Shown here: in pieces, positions 50,878 through 59,535 of the stretch
Numbering within the stretch: position 1 is the stretch's first letter
Layout: every line of letters begins with the position of its first letter
Assembly: GCF_963677575.1 (NCBI RefSeq)
Contig: NZ_OY782038.1
Span: 2,545,501 to 2,609,500 of the forward strand
DNA: 64,000 nt
Direction of reading: 5' to 3'
From: an uncultured Draconibacterium sp.
GTDB lineage: Bacteria; Bacteroidota; Bacteroidia; Bacteroidales; Prolixibacteraceae
Notes under the pieces: generated by a model
Seen by the model: only the letters and a program-made list of their open reading frames with translations
Databases searched by the model: none
Told to the model about the DNA's origin: nothing
Translations under genes and position numbers: made by a program

Positions 50878-53064
50878 TTAGTTTCCCAAATCGGAAAAGA
50901 ATTTCACCCGCATCAACCGAATATCATCTTCTGAGTATTCTTCTTCACCTAATTCATCCAAGGCGTCCTGAATAGAGTCGGTTTCAGCCTCGCGGAAATA
51001 TTCAAAAATATCTTCCTGATGATCTTCGTCGATCACATCTTCAATGTAATAATCGATGTTCAATTTTGTACCCGAATTAACGATCGCCTCCACTTCTCCA
51101 ATCACCTCGCTCACTTCAATTCCTTTTGAGTCAGCAATATCTTCAAACGACAATTTGCGGTCGATACTCTGAATAATAAACACCTTCATTTTCGACTTGT
51201 TGGCAACTGTGCGCACCACCAAATCTTCAGGGCGTTCAATCTCATTTTCTTCCACATACGATTTTATCAGCGTAACAAATTCTTTACCATAGCGGCGGGC
51301 TTTCCCTTGTCCAACTCCCTGAATATTTTGCAACTCCTGGGTAGTTACCGGATATTGAATAGACATGTCGGCCAACGACGGATCCTGGAAAATTACAAAC
51401 GGTGGAAGATTGTGCTTTTTCGCAATTTCTTTCCGCAGGTCTTTCAACATGGCAAACAACTGCGGATCGCCACTTGCACCTCCCGATGGAGCACCCCCTG
51501 CACTTGCCGAGTCATCCTCTTCTTCATATTCGTGGTTTTTCACCAACATAAAACTATGTGGTTTCTCCAGAAACTCGTGTCCTTTTTGAGTGACTTTTAG
51601 CAAACCGTAATTTTCAATGTCTTTATTGATGATTCCGGCTACCATCGACTGTCGGAATACGGCATTCCAAAAACGCTCGTCATGTTCCTTTCCTGTACCA
51701 AACGATTTTAACGTGTAGTGTTTAAACGATTTTATGGCAGCAGTACTGTTTCCAATCAGAATATTGGCAATATGGTCGCCTTTGTATTTCTCGTTTACTT
51801 CAAGAATCGCTTTCAGTGCAGTAACAATATCGTCTTTCGCCTCAATCTGCTCCTTCGGATTCAAGCAGTTATCACAGTTCCCGCAATTTTCAGTTCTGTA
51901 GTGCTCGCCAAAATAATGCAACAATATTATGCGACGACAAATAGCTGATTCGGCATACGAAACGGTATCGAGTAAAAGCTGTTTCCCTATCTCTTGCTCG
52001 GCAACCGGTTTCCCGTGCATAAATTTTTCCAGCTTCTGAATGTCTTTATAACTGTAAAAAGTTAAGCATTGCCCTTCGCCACCATCACGGCCGGCCCGCC
52101 CGGTTTCCTGGTAGTAACCTTCCAGACTTTTGGGAATATCGTAATGAATCACAAAGCGAACATCGGGTTTATCGATTCCCATACCAAAAGCAATAGTAGC
52201 TACAATTACATCCACCTCTTCCATCAGAAATTTATCCTGATTTCCCGAGCGGGTGGCGGCATCCATACCGGCATGATAAGCAAGAGCTTTTATTCCGTTA
52301 ACCTGCAAGGTTTCGGCCAACTCCTCAACTTTTTTCCGGCTCAGACAATATATAATCCCCGATTTGCCTTCGTTTTGTTTTATGAATTTTATGATCTGGG
52401 TTTCGGGTTTCACCTTCGGACGCACTTCATAATAAAGATTCTCGCGATTAAATGACGCTTTAAAAACCTTTGCATCCAAAATGCCCAGGTTCTTTTGAAT
52501 ATCGTGCTGAACTTTTGCAGTTGCGGTTGCGGTTAATGCCACAATCGGTGACTTCCCTATTTCTTCTACAATTGGTTTTATACGTCGGTACTCCGGTCGG
52601 AAATCGTGTCCCCACTCCGAAATACAATGCGCTTCATCAATGGCGTAAAACGAAATCTTTATTTGTTTAAGGAATTCAATGTTCTCTTCTTTAGTTAACG
52701 ACTCAGGAGCCACATAAAGCAGTTTTGTTTTTCCGGCCAGCACATCTTCTTTTACTTGAGTAATGGCTGCCTTTGAAAGCGAAGAATTTAAAAAATGAGC
52801 CACGCTGTCTTCGGCATGTGTTCCTCGAATAGCATCAACCTGGTTTTTCATCAGGGCAATTAACGGAGAAATCACTATGGCAGTGCCCTCGAGAATTAAG
52901 GCCGGCAACTGATAAATTAACGACTTTCCCCCACCTGTAGGCATCAACACAAAGGTATCTTTTCCATCCATCACACTTTTAATCGCCTCTTCCTGTTGCC
53001 CTTTAAAACGGTCGAAACCAAAAAAACGCTGCAACTCTTCTGCTAATACAACTTTTTTACTCAT
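50878..53064 (-). CDS. recQ: ATP-dependent DNA helicase RecQ
   Basis: A 3'-5' DNA helicase in recombination and repair. The 728-residue protein has Walker A GGGKSLIYQLP, DEAHCISEWGHDFRPEY, TATATAKV, GRAGRDGG and the zinc-binding cysteines of the RecQ-Ct (CRRIILLHYFGE, CGNCDNC). A winged helix follows, then an HRDC domain (about 520-600, LFAMLKDLRKEIAKKHNLPPFVIFQD). Past the HRDC there is an acidic 100-residue extension ending EEYSEDDIRLMRVKFFSDLGN, common in Bacteroidota forms. It is divergent from tatC. Confidence 0.96.
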   Translation of the reverse strand: MSKKVVLAEELQRFFGFDRFKGQQEEAIKSVMDGKDTFVLMPTGGGKSLIYQLPALILEGTAIVISPLIALMKNQVDAIRGTHAEDSVAHFLNSSLSKAAITQVKEDVLAGKTKLLYVAPESLTKEENIEFLKQIKISFYAIDEAHCISEWGHDFRPEYRRIKPIVEEIGKSPIVALTATATAKVQHDIQKNLGILDAKVFKASFNRENLYYEVRPKVKPETQIIKFIKQNEGKSGIIYCLSRKKVEELAETLQVNGIKALAYHAGMDAATRSGNQDKFLMEEVDVIVATIAFGMGIDKPDVRFVIHYDIPKSLEGYYQETGRAGRDGGEGQCLTFYSYKDIQKLEKFMHGKPVAEQEIGKQLLLDTVSYAESAICRRIILLHYFGEHYRTENCGNCDNCLNPKEQIEAKDDIVTALKAILEVNEKYKGDHIANILIGNSTAAIKSFKHYTLKSFGTGKEHDERFWNAVFRQSMVAGIINKDIENYGLLKVTQKGHEFLEKPHSFMLVKNHEYEEEDDSASAGGAPSGGASGDPQLFAMLKDLRKEIAKKHNLPPFVIFQDPSLADMSIQYPVTTQELQNIQGVGQGKARRYGKEFVTLIKSYVEENEIERPEDLVVRTVANKSKMKVFIIQSIDRKLSFEDIADSKGIEVSEVIGEVEAIVNSGTKLNIDYYIEDVIDEDHQEDIFEYFREAETDSIQDALDELGEEEYSEDDIRLMRVKFFSDLGN

Positions 53065-53254
53065 ATATTCAATCTCCCAAATTCTGTAGCATAAGCAAAT
53101 TCTAAATTATTAAAAGTAAGCAAAATGGCAATACAATTTAATAAATTTTATATTTTAAAATTTGATGTATTTAATAGAGACTAACATTATGTGAAAAGTT
53201 TGAGCCATGCAATATATAAGTAATATTTGAGATTTTAAATGCGAAAAATTCGTG

Positions 53255-53262
53255 TACATTTG
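53255..53262 (+). promoter_or_regulatory. Candidate -7 box upstream of tatC
   Basis: TACATTTG is a full TAnnTTTG match, 28 nt before the tatC ATG. TTTTA at 53233-53237 sits at about the right distance for a weak -33. Confidence 0.5.
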
Positions 53263-53290
53263 TGAAGTTTTTTTTTGAAAACCAGAATTC

Positions 53291-54139
53291 ATGAGCGAAG
53301 AACGTACAACAAAAAAACAAGGCGAAGAAAGTTCAAGAGGAGAAATGTCCTTTCTTGAACACCTGGAGATACTTCGTTGGCACATTATCCGGTCGTCTGC
53401 GGCCATTGTTATTTTTGCCATCGTAGCATTTGTGATGAAATCGTTTATTTTCGATGTGGTCATCCTCAGCCCGAGAATGCCCGACTTTTGGACCAACCGT
53501 ATGTTTGCAAAACTAGGAGACCTGGTAGGATCGGAAGCCGTAAAAATTAACCAGGTTCCACTAAAAATGCAGAGTATTAAAATTGCCGGGCAGTTTTCTA
53601 CACATATTATGGTGTCGATTATTGCCGGATTTATTCTGGCCTCGCCTGTTGTTTTTTACGAATTCTGGCGTTTTATAAAACCTGCGTTGTACGAGAACGA
53701 ACGTAAACATGCCGGTGGAGCAGTGTTCTTTACATCAATATTATTTTTGATGGGTATACTGTTTGGTTACTATTTAATTGTACCCTTATCCATTCATTTT
53801 TTAGGAACTTACCAGGTAAGCAGCGAGGTAGAAAACACGATTAACCTCCGATCGTATATTGGGTCGGTTACATCTATTTCGCTGGCTGCCGGAGTGGTTT
53901 TTCTTATTCCAATCTTCTCTTACTTTTTAAGTAAGGTCGGAATATTGACACCACAATTCATGAAAACGTACCGTCGACATGCCTATGTAGTAATGTTGTT
54001 GCTTTCGGCAATAATTACTCCACCCGATATTTTTAGCCAGGTAATGGTTTGTTTCCCGCTGGTTTTCCTTTACGAAATTGGTATTGTAATTTCCCGTCGC
54101 GTAGTTAAAAATCGTGAAAAAGAGATGGAAGCCATGTAA
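53291..54139 (+). CDS. tatC: Sec-independent protein translocase TatC
   Basis: The receptor subunit of the twin-arginine pathway, 282 residues with six membrane spans. Conserved pieces are EMSFLEHLEILRWHIIRS near the start, SPVVFYEFWRFIKPALYENERKH, FFLMGILFGYYLIVPLSIHFL-like FLMGILFGYYLIVPL, and ITPPDIFSQVMVCFPLVFLYEIGI. The N-terminal charged extension (SEERTTKKQGEESSRG) is longer than in E. coli. No tatA lies in the window. One Tat substrate, the aldo/keto reductase at 34092, is encoded here. The lptB gene follows after 32 nt. Confidence 0.96.
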   Translation: MSEERTTKKQGEESSRGEMSFLEHLEILRWHIIRSSAAIVIFAIVAFVMKSFIFDVVILSPRMPDFWTNRMFAKLGDLVGSEAVKINQVPLKMQSIKIAGQFSTHIMVSIIAGFILASPVVFYEFWRFIKPALYENERKHAGGAVFFTSILFLMGILFGYYLIVPLSIHFLGTYQVSSEVENTINLRSYIGSVTSISLAAGVVFLIPIFSYFLSKVGILTPQFMKTYRRHAYVVMLLLSAIITPPDIFSQVMVCFPLVFLYEIGIVISRRVVKNREKEMEAM

Positions 54140-54171
54140 TTCCGTCAAAAATTGACGTTATTTGAACCATT

Positions 54172-54894
54172 ATGATTCTTCGAGCAGAAAATATCGTTAA
54201 AAAATACAGAAAAAGAACCGTAGTAAAAGGAGTAAGTTTTCAGGTTGAGCAGGGCGAGATTGTGGGATTATTAGGCCCTAACGGAGCCGGAAAAACCACT
54301 TCGTTTTATATGATTGTTGGATTGATTCAACCATTTTCAGGAAAGATCTTTCTCGACGAAAAGGAAATCACCAAACTTCCGGTTTATAAACGGGCACAAC
54401 GTGGTATCGGTTATCTGGCTCAGGAAGCGTCTGTTTTCAGGAAATTAAGTATTGAAGACAACATCCGGTCTGTTTTGGAAATGACCGACTACTCGAAAGA
54501 ATACCAAAAAGAAAAACTGGAAACATTGCTTGATGAATTCAGCCTGCAACATATTCGAAAAAGTAAAGGTATTCAGCTTTCGGGGGGAGAACGACGCCGC
54601 ACAGAGATTGCACGTGCACTGGCTATTGATCCTAAATTTATTTTGCTCGACGAGCCGTTTGCCGGAGTTGACCCCATTGCGGTGGAAGACATCCAGCAAA
54701 TTGTGATGAAATTAAAGGAGAAAAATATTGGTGTACTGATAACCGACCACAACGTACACGAAACACTGCGAATAACAGACCGGTCATATCTCCTGTTTGA
54801 AGGAAATATCCTAAAAGCAGGAACAGCTGATGAATTGGCTGCCGACGAAGATGTGCGCCGTGTATACCTCGGTCAAAACTTCGAATTACGTTAA
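54172..54894 (+). CDS. lptB: LPS export ABC transporter ATP-binding protein LptB
   Basis: ATPase that powers extraction of lipopolysaccharide by the LptB2FGC complex. The 240-residue protein has MILRAENIVKKYRKRTVVKGVSF, Walker A GPNGAGKTTSFYMIVG, the LptB-type Q-loop segment GIGYLAQEASVFRKLS, signature LSGGERRRTEIARAL, Walker B FILLDEPFAGVDP and ITDHNVHETL. These are the hallmarks of LptB over other branched ABC ATPases. It follows tatC by 32 nt and is likely co-transcribed. Confidence 0.96.
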   Translation: MILRAENIVKKYRKRTVVKGVSFQVEQGEIVGLLGPNGAGKTTSFYMIVGLIQPFSGKIFLDEKEITKLPVYKRAQRGIGYLAQEASVFRKLSIEDNIRSVLEMTDYSKEYQKEKLETLLDEFSLQHIRKSKGIQLSGGERRRTEIARALAIDPKFILLDEPFAGVDPIAVEDIQQIVMKLKEKNIGVLITDHNVHETLRITDRSYLLFEGNILKAGTADELAADEDVRRVYLGQNFELR

Positions 54895-55028
54895 AAAGAC
54901 AAACTCTCATTTTTTTTCATTTTTTGTTTGCAGATTAAAAAATGTTTCTTTCCTTTGCAGCGCTAAAATAAAAACGGCGCTTTAAACGAAAAGCAAACCA
55001 ATTTTAGCTGAGAAAAAATCCTGAAAAA

Positions 55029-55059
55029 TTTGGTGGATTACAAAAATGCAGTATTTTTG
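55029..55059 (+). promoter_or_regulatory. Bacteroidota-type promoter of tRNA-Glu and rpsT
   Basis: TTTG at 55029-55032 and TATTTTTG at 55052-55059 are separated by 19 bases, an exact match to the -33 TTTG / -7 TAnnTTTG consensus of the phylum. Transcription would begin around 55065-55070, about 25 nt before the tRNA. Confidence 0.8.
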
Positions 55060-55090
55060 CAGTCCCAAAATTAAGGGAGTTAAATAGGAA

Positions 55091-55162
55091 GGCCCGTTCG
55101 TCTAGGGGTTAGGACGCCAGGTTTTCATCCTGGTAGCAGGGGTTCGAATCCCCTACGGGCTA
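55091..55162 (+). tRNA. tRNA-Glu (anticodon TTC)
   Basis: A 72-nt cloverleaf. The acceptor stem pairs 55091-55097 with 55155-55161 (first pair G-U). The anticodon stem CCAGG/CCTGG (55117-55121, 55129-55133) closes loop TTTTCAT, with anticodon TTC at 55124-55126. The T arm is GGGG-TTCGAAT-CCCC, and the discriminator A is at 55162. CCA is not encoded. The rpsT start is 31 nt downstream, so the tRNA is probably cut from a shared transcript. Confidence 0.95.
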
Positions 55163-55193
55163 CTAATTTTTTAAAAAGAGAGAAAGAAAGAAA

Positions 55194-55445
55194 ATGGCAC
55201 ATCATAAGTCAGCATTAAAAAGAATTCGTCAAGACGAAAAAAAGAGAGTACACAACAAGTACTACGCAAAAACTACACGTAATGCGATTAAAGCTTTGCG
55301 TAATGCTACTGATAAAGCTGAAGCTGAGAAAATGTATCCTTCAGTTGTTGCTATGATTGATAAATTAGCAAAACGCAATATCATTCATAAAAACAAAGCT
55401 GCAAACTTAAAATCGAAATTATCTTCTCAGGTTAATTCGTTGTAA
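55194..55445 (+). CDS. rpsT: 30S ribosomal protein S20
   Basis: An 83-residue basic protein, the usual S20 length, starting MAHHKSALKRIRQDEKKRVHNKYYAKTTRN and ending with the helical hairpin segment IIHKNKAANLKSKLSSQVNSL. It binds 16S rRNA in the body of the 30S subunit. It lies 31 nt after tRNA-Glu behind a strong promoter and is closed by a terminator at 55471. Confidence 0.97.
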   Translation: MAHHKSALKRIRQDEKKRVHNKYYAKTTRNAIKALRNATDKAEAEKMYPSVVAMIDKLAKRNIIHKNKAANLKSKLSSQVNSL

Positions 55446-55470
55446 GAAGAGAAAAACCACATTATATAGA

Positions 55471-55500
55471 AAACCTCTCCGAGTTTCGGGGAGGTTTTTT
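55471..55500 (+). terminator. Terminator of rpsT
   Basis: AAACCTCTCCG (55471-55481) pairs with CGGGGAGGTTT (55487-55497; one G-T pair) around a 5-nt loop, followed by T to 55501. It lies 25 nt past the rpsT stop. Confidence 0.88.
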
Positions 55501-55592
55501 TGTGTTTCATAATCCCGTATGTTCTGTAACTATAATTTAGTATTTCAGAAATTACTAATTATAATTAATTTTAGGATAGAACTCCAGGACAA

Positions 55593-56291
55593 ATGGGAGA
55601 ATACAAAAAACTAAATATAAAAGATTGGGCTGTTGAAGATCGTCCTCGCGAAAAATTACTGAACAAGGGACCACGATCGCTAACCGATGCCGAACTTATT
55701 GCCATTTTAATTGGCTCGGGCAATATTGAAGAAACAGCCGTTGAACTCTCCAGGCGTATTTTAACTTCTGTTGAAAATAGCCTTAACGATCTGGGCAGAA
55801 AAAGCATCGAATATCTAACAAAATTTCAGGGAATTGGCGAAGCAAAAGCTGTAACCATTGTTGCTGCTTTAGAATTGGGAAAGCGTCGAAAAGATGCCGA
55901 TGTATTCAATAAAAAGCAAATAACCGGAAGCAAAGACGCAGCTGATTATTTTATTCCAATGCTTGGCGATCTGAATCACGAAGAATTTTGGATTCTGCTA
56001 CTCAACCGTGGCAACCGGATTATCGACTCATTTATGGTGAGTCAGGGCGGAATTTCAGGTACCGTAATCGATGTGCGGCTGATCTTAAAAAATGCGCTGG
56101 ATAAAATGGCCAGTGCCATTATTCTTTGCCACAACCATCCTTCGGGAACCATGCAGGCATCAAATGCCGATCTGAATATTACCAATAAAATTAAAAGTGC
56201 GGCTGAAATTATGGATATAACCGTTCTCGACCACATTATTGTTGGTCAGAACAATTACCTGAGTTTAGCCGACGAAGGAATGTTAAACTAA
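55593..56291 (+). CDS. radC: RadC/JAB-domain DNA-repair-associated protein
   Basis: A 232-residue RadC family protein. The N-terminal helix-hairpin-helix part (DRPREKLLNKGPRSLTDAELIAILIGSG, FQGIGEAKAVTIVAALELGKRR) is followed by the JAB/MPN+ domain. The JAMM metal motif H-x-H-x7-S-x2-D reads CHNHPSGTMQASNADL. Despite the gene name, no DNA-repair role is proven for the family. It opens the run of genes up to upp; the deacetylase gene starts 14 nt after its stop. Confidence 0.94.
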   Translation: MGEYKKLNIKDWAVEDRPREKLLNKGPRSLTDAELIAILIGSGNIEETAVELSRRILTSVENSLNDLGRKSIEYLTKFQGIGEAKAVTIVAALELGKRRKDADVFNKKQITGSKDAADYFIPMLGDLNHEEFWILLLNRGNRIIDSFMVSQGGISGTVIDVRLILKNALDKMASAIILCHNHPSGTMQASNADLNITNKIKSAAEIMDITVLDHIIVGQNNYLSLADEGMLN

Positions 56292-56305
56292 TAAATCGAA
56301 CGAAA

Positions 56306-57628
56306 ATGATACTTTTTTATTCCGACGAAGTTAACCCACGGATTGAGTACATTGCAAAACTGATCTTCGCGAACATTTTGCAAACGGAAATTGCTTTTAC
56401 TCAAAATTCTGCGGAATTTCGAAAGTCGGAAATCCCAAAGATCAATTATTCATACGAGAAATTTGGTGATGAATTTTACATCAAACCGCACAAACTCATC
56501 TTTCAAAATGCACTTATAAAACCAACTATTAATTCCGTTTGGTACGAGGGCGAAAAATATTTCTGCGAAACTTCAAAAGATTCAGATCTGCCTTTCGATC
56601 CGTTTGCAGCGTCGTTTTACCTGGTTACCCGCCACGAAGAATATGTAGATAAAAACCGCGATAAACTGGGGCGTTATCCTTATCAGAACAGCATTTTATC
56701 GAAATACAACTTGCTACAAAAGCCCGTTGTAAATATATGGGCAAAACTACTGGCAAAATTGCTGAAAGAGAAATTCCCGGAGTTTAACTACATCGAATCG
56801 AAATTTAAGTTTATCTCAACCATCGATATCGATAATGCTTACGCATATCAAAACAAGGGTTTTCTGCGCACAACAGCAGCCTGGGCAAAATCGTTGGTAA
56901 AAGGCAACCAGCAAGATACCATAAAACGCAAACGCGTATTAGGCGGTAAAGAATCCGATCCGTATGACACCTACGATTACCTCGACAGTGTATTTGCAGG
57001 GAACGAGGATAAAGTAAAATTTTTCTTTTTGCTGGGCGATTATGGCCGTTACGACAAAAACATTGCCCACACCAACAACAAATACCGGGAACTAATAAAA
57101 AAGACAGCGGAAAAATATGACGTTGGTATTCATCCTTCGTTCGATAGCAGCAAGAAAAAAGGTAAAAAGAAAGTAAAATTAGAAAAACAACGCCTGGAAG
57201 AAATTATAGGTAAAAGTGTTTCCAAAAGTCGCCAGCACTATTTACGACTCAAATTCCCCAAAACATACACCCGCCTGATAAAAGCCGGAATAGAAGAAGA
57301 CTACACGCTTGGTTATTCTGCTCAACCGGGATTCAGAGGCGGTATCTGTACGCCTTATTGTTTCTACGACCTAAAGCATGAATCGGTAACGAACCTGAAA
57401 ATTATACCGTTCAATATTATGGACGGAACGCTGCGTTACTACCTTCAGCTACCTCCGGAAAAAGCTTTTGAAGAAATAAAAAAGATTATGCAGGAAGTTA
57501 AAAATGTTGGTGGTACATTTGTAAGTGTCTGGCACAACGAAACCGTAAACGATTTGGGAACATGGGAAGGTTTCAGAGAAGTGTTTGAACAGATGAACAA
57601 ACTGGGATTTGAGTGGGCGAACGAATAG
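56306..57628 (+). CDS. Polysaccharide deacetylase family protein (DUF7033-type N-terminus)
   Basis: A 440-residue protein without a signal peptide. The N-terminal 130 residues (MILFYSDEVNPRIEYIAKLIF, PFDPFAASFYLVTRHEEY) are a domain that in Bacteroidota precedes an atypical NodB-like fold. The deacetylase part has ISTIDIDNAYAYQNKG (the D-x-D in place of TFDDG), a GIHPSF His motif and WHNETVNDLG at the end. Some catalytic positions differ from classical CE4 enzymes, so the activity is uncertain. It begins a tight four-gene run with acyltransferase-like and deacetylase genes, suggesting modification of an extracellular polysaccharide or lipid-linked precursor. Confidence 0.82.
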   Translation: MILFYSDEVNPRIEYIAKLIFANILQTEIAFTQNSAEFRKSEIPKINYSYEKFGDEFYIKPHKLIFQNALIKPTINSVWYEGEKYFCETSKDSDLPFDPFAASFYLVTRHEEYVDKNRDKLGRYPYQNSILSKYNLLQKPVVNIWAKLLAKLLKEKFPEFNYIESKFKFISTIDIDNAYAYQNKGFLRTTAAWAKSLVKGNQQDTIKRKRVLGGKESDPYDTYDYLDSVFAGNEDKVKFFFLLGDYGRYDKNIAHTNNKYRELIKKTAEKYDVGIHPSFDSSKKKGKKKVKLEKQRLEEIIGKSVSKSRQHYLRLKFPKTYTRLIKAGIEEDYTLGYSAQPGFRGGICTPYCFYDLKHESVTNLKIIPFNIMDGTLRYYLQLPPEKAFEEIKKIMQEVKNVGGTFVSVWHNETVNDLGTWEGFREVFEQMNKLGFEWANE

Positions 57629-57642
57629 CCCGGCATTTTTAA

Positions 57643-58560
57643 ATGAGCAGCGTAAAAGAAATTCACTATATAAAACATGCACAAATCGATTTCGACAAGT
57701 GGAATCAATGCATTGATGGTGCGTTAAATTGCAGGATTTATGCCTACGACTGGCACCTCGACAGAACTGCCATCGAGTGGGACGCCTTGATTTATGGCGA
57801 TTACGAATATGTAATGCCTCTGCCCTTTCGGAAAAAAATGGGTATAAGGTATCTTTATCAGCCACTAGTTTCACAACAGTTGGGGATTTTCCCAACGCCA
57901 TCGAAAGTGATTTTTGATGCATTTATCGTTTCAATAAAAGACCGCTTTAAATACGCCGACGTGCAATTAAATGCGCTGAATGTTCCCGGCGAGAATACCG
58001 ACGATATTTTTTTCGAGCGGAAAAACTATTTGCTTTCATTAACAAAGGATTTTAAATCGATAATTTCCGGCTACTCGAAAAATACAAAACGCAATATTGC
58101 CAAAGCACAAAAACAGGATCTCTCGATTATTGAAGGCATCCGGCTTGAAGATTACCTGGAATTTAAAGCCAAGAATCTACCAGCGGGAGTTGATCAGTCG
58201 GCTATTGACAAATTGAAAAGCCTCATCGCTTTTGGCGAATACAAAGGTTTTGGAAAAATATACGGCGTTTACACTCAGGGAAATGATCTTTGTGCAGCTG
58301 TTTATTTTTGCCGCTGGAAAGATCGCGTGATATATTTTAATGCAGCTTCGAACGAAGAAGGCAAAAACACGGGAGCCATGTATTACCTGATCAATCGTTT
58401 TATTGAAGACAATGCCGGAAAAAACCTGATTTTGGATTTCGAGGGATCGATGATTCCGGGAGTAGAGCGCTTTTACAAAGGCTTTGGAGCAAAACCCGAA
58501 ACGTACTTTCAACTTAAATATAATCGTTTACCTTTGCTGCTAAGGTGGCTTAAACGATAA
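57643..58560 (+). CDS. GNAT/FemAB-like acyltransferase
   Basis: A 305-residue cytoplasmic protein with two GNAT-like halves, as in FemAB-type aminoacyl transferases and related exopolysaccharide proteins. Marks are YAYDWHLDRTAIEWDALIYGDYEYVMPLPFRKKMGIRYLYQPL in the N-terminal half, and FKSIISGYSKNTKRNIAKAQKQ. YGVYTQGNDLCAAVYF and ILDFEGSMIPGVERFYKGFGAKPE in the C-terminal half resemble the acyl-CoA or donor-binding region. The gene starts 14 nt after the deacetylase stop, and the next start lies six bases after its own stop. The substrate is unknown. Confidence 0.78.
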   Translation: MSSVKEIHYIKHAQIDFDKWNQCIDGALNCRIYAYDWHLDRTAIEWDALIYGDYEYVMPLPFRKKMGIRYLYQPLVSQQLGIFPTPSKVIFDAFIVSIKDRFKYADVQLNALNVPGENTDDIFFERKNYLLSLTKDFKSIISGYSKNTKRNIAKAQKQDLSIIEGIRLEDYLEFKAKNLPAGVDQSAIDKLKSLIAFGEYKGFGKIYGVYTQGNDLCAAVYFCRWKDRVIYFNAASNEEGKNTGAMYYLINRFIEDNAGKNLILDFEGSMIPGVERFYKGFGAKPETYFQLKYNRLPLLLRWLKR

Positions 58561-58566
58561 TTGGCA

Positions 58567-59535
58567 ATGAGGCATTTCCCGCGTTTTGTAAGTAAAAAAC
58601 TGAGTCCGCTGTTTTCAACCCGAAAACTTCTGACGGCAAAAACGCCCTTGTTTTTACCATTTTACCACACCATTAATAGCAAGCCATTACCACACATTTT
58701 AAACTACCCGGTAATCGACGAGAAACAATTTAAGCAGGAGCTCGATTTCTACTTGAAGTATTTTAATCCAATCTCGTTGGAAGAGCTGACGAAGTCACCC
58801 AAACCCAACAGTTTTCATTTGAGTTTTGATGACGGGTTGAAAGAGTGTGCCGAGATAGTCGCACCTATTCTTTTACAGAAAGGAATACCGGCCACTTTTT
58901 TTGTGAACAGTGGTTTTGTCGACAACATAGAACTTTTCCATCGTTACAAAGCCAGTTTAATTGCCATCGAAATGCAAACGCATCCCGATGCCGAAATAGA
59001 AAATTACCTGCACGAAAATGGGATTCCCTTAAAGTCTCTATTGCAAGTTTCTTTTTCAAAGCGGGTAATACTCGATCATGCAGCCGAGTTACTTGAAATC
59101 GATTTTCAATCGTTTCTGGAAGTGCAACAACCTTACATGACCACCGCCCAAATTAAAGAACTACACAACAAGGGTTTTTCTATTGGCGGACACAGCCATA
59201 AACATCCTGAATTCTGGAAAATTTCGGAGAAAAAACAGTTGAAGCAAATCAAAAAAAGTATGAAATGGGTGAGCGAAAATGTAGATCCCAAAGTAAAAGC
59301 ATTTGCATTTCCGTATACCGACGATGGCATTTCCGGGAAACTGATAAAAAAGATACACGACAACGGATTTTGCGATATTACGTTTGGAACGGCGGGCGTT
59401 AAGTACGATGAAATCCCCAATAATTTTCAACGCTACCCGGCTGAACAAAATGGCGATTTTGAGTTGAATGTAAAAGCAGAATTTCTTTATTTTAAACTGC
59501 GCAAAATAATTGGCAAAGCAACAGTAAAACATTGA
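58567..59535 (+). CDS. Polysaccharide deacetylase (NodB homology)
   Basis: A 322-residue protein of the carbohydrate esterase 4 fold. FLPFYHTINSKPLPHILNYPVIDEKQFKQELDFYLKYF is followed by the catalytic-motif LSFDDGLKECAEIV, GIPATFFVNSGFVD, the His pair in GGHSHKHPEF and FAFPYTD. The ATG at 58567 is chosen; a TTG at 58561 directly after the previous stop is possible. Its stop overlaps the start of the next gene by three bases. No signal peptide is visible, though the first 30 residues are basic. It is the second deacetylase in this run. Confidence 0.86.
   Translation: MRHFPRFVSKKLSPLFSTRKLLTAKTPLFLPFYHTINSKPLPHILNYPVIDEKQFKQELDFYLKYFNPISLEELTKSPKPNSFHLSFDDGLKECAEIVAPILLQKGIPATFFVNSGFVDNIELFHRYKASLIAIEMQTHPDAEIENYLHENGIPLKSLLQVSFSKRVILDHAAELLEIDFQSFLEVQQPYMTTAQIKELHNKGFSIGGHSHKHPEFWKISEKKQLKQIKKSMKWVSENVDPKVKAFAFPYTDDGISGKLIKKIHDNGFCDITFGTAGVKYDEIPNNFQRYPAEQNGDFELNVKAEFLYFKLRKIIGKATVKH

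Noticed and set aside
53291..54139. A complete Tat operon
   Set aside because: Only tatC is present; no TatA/TatB-like small protein could be found next to it.
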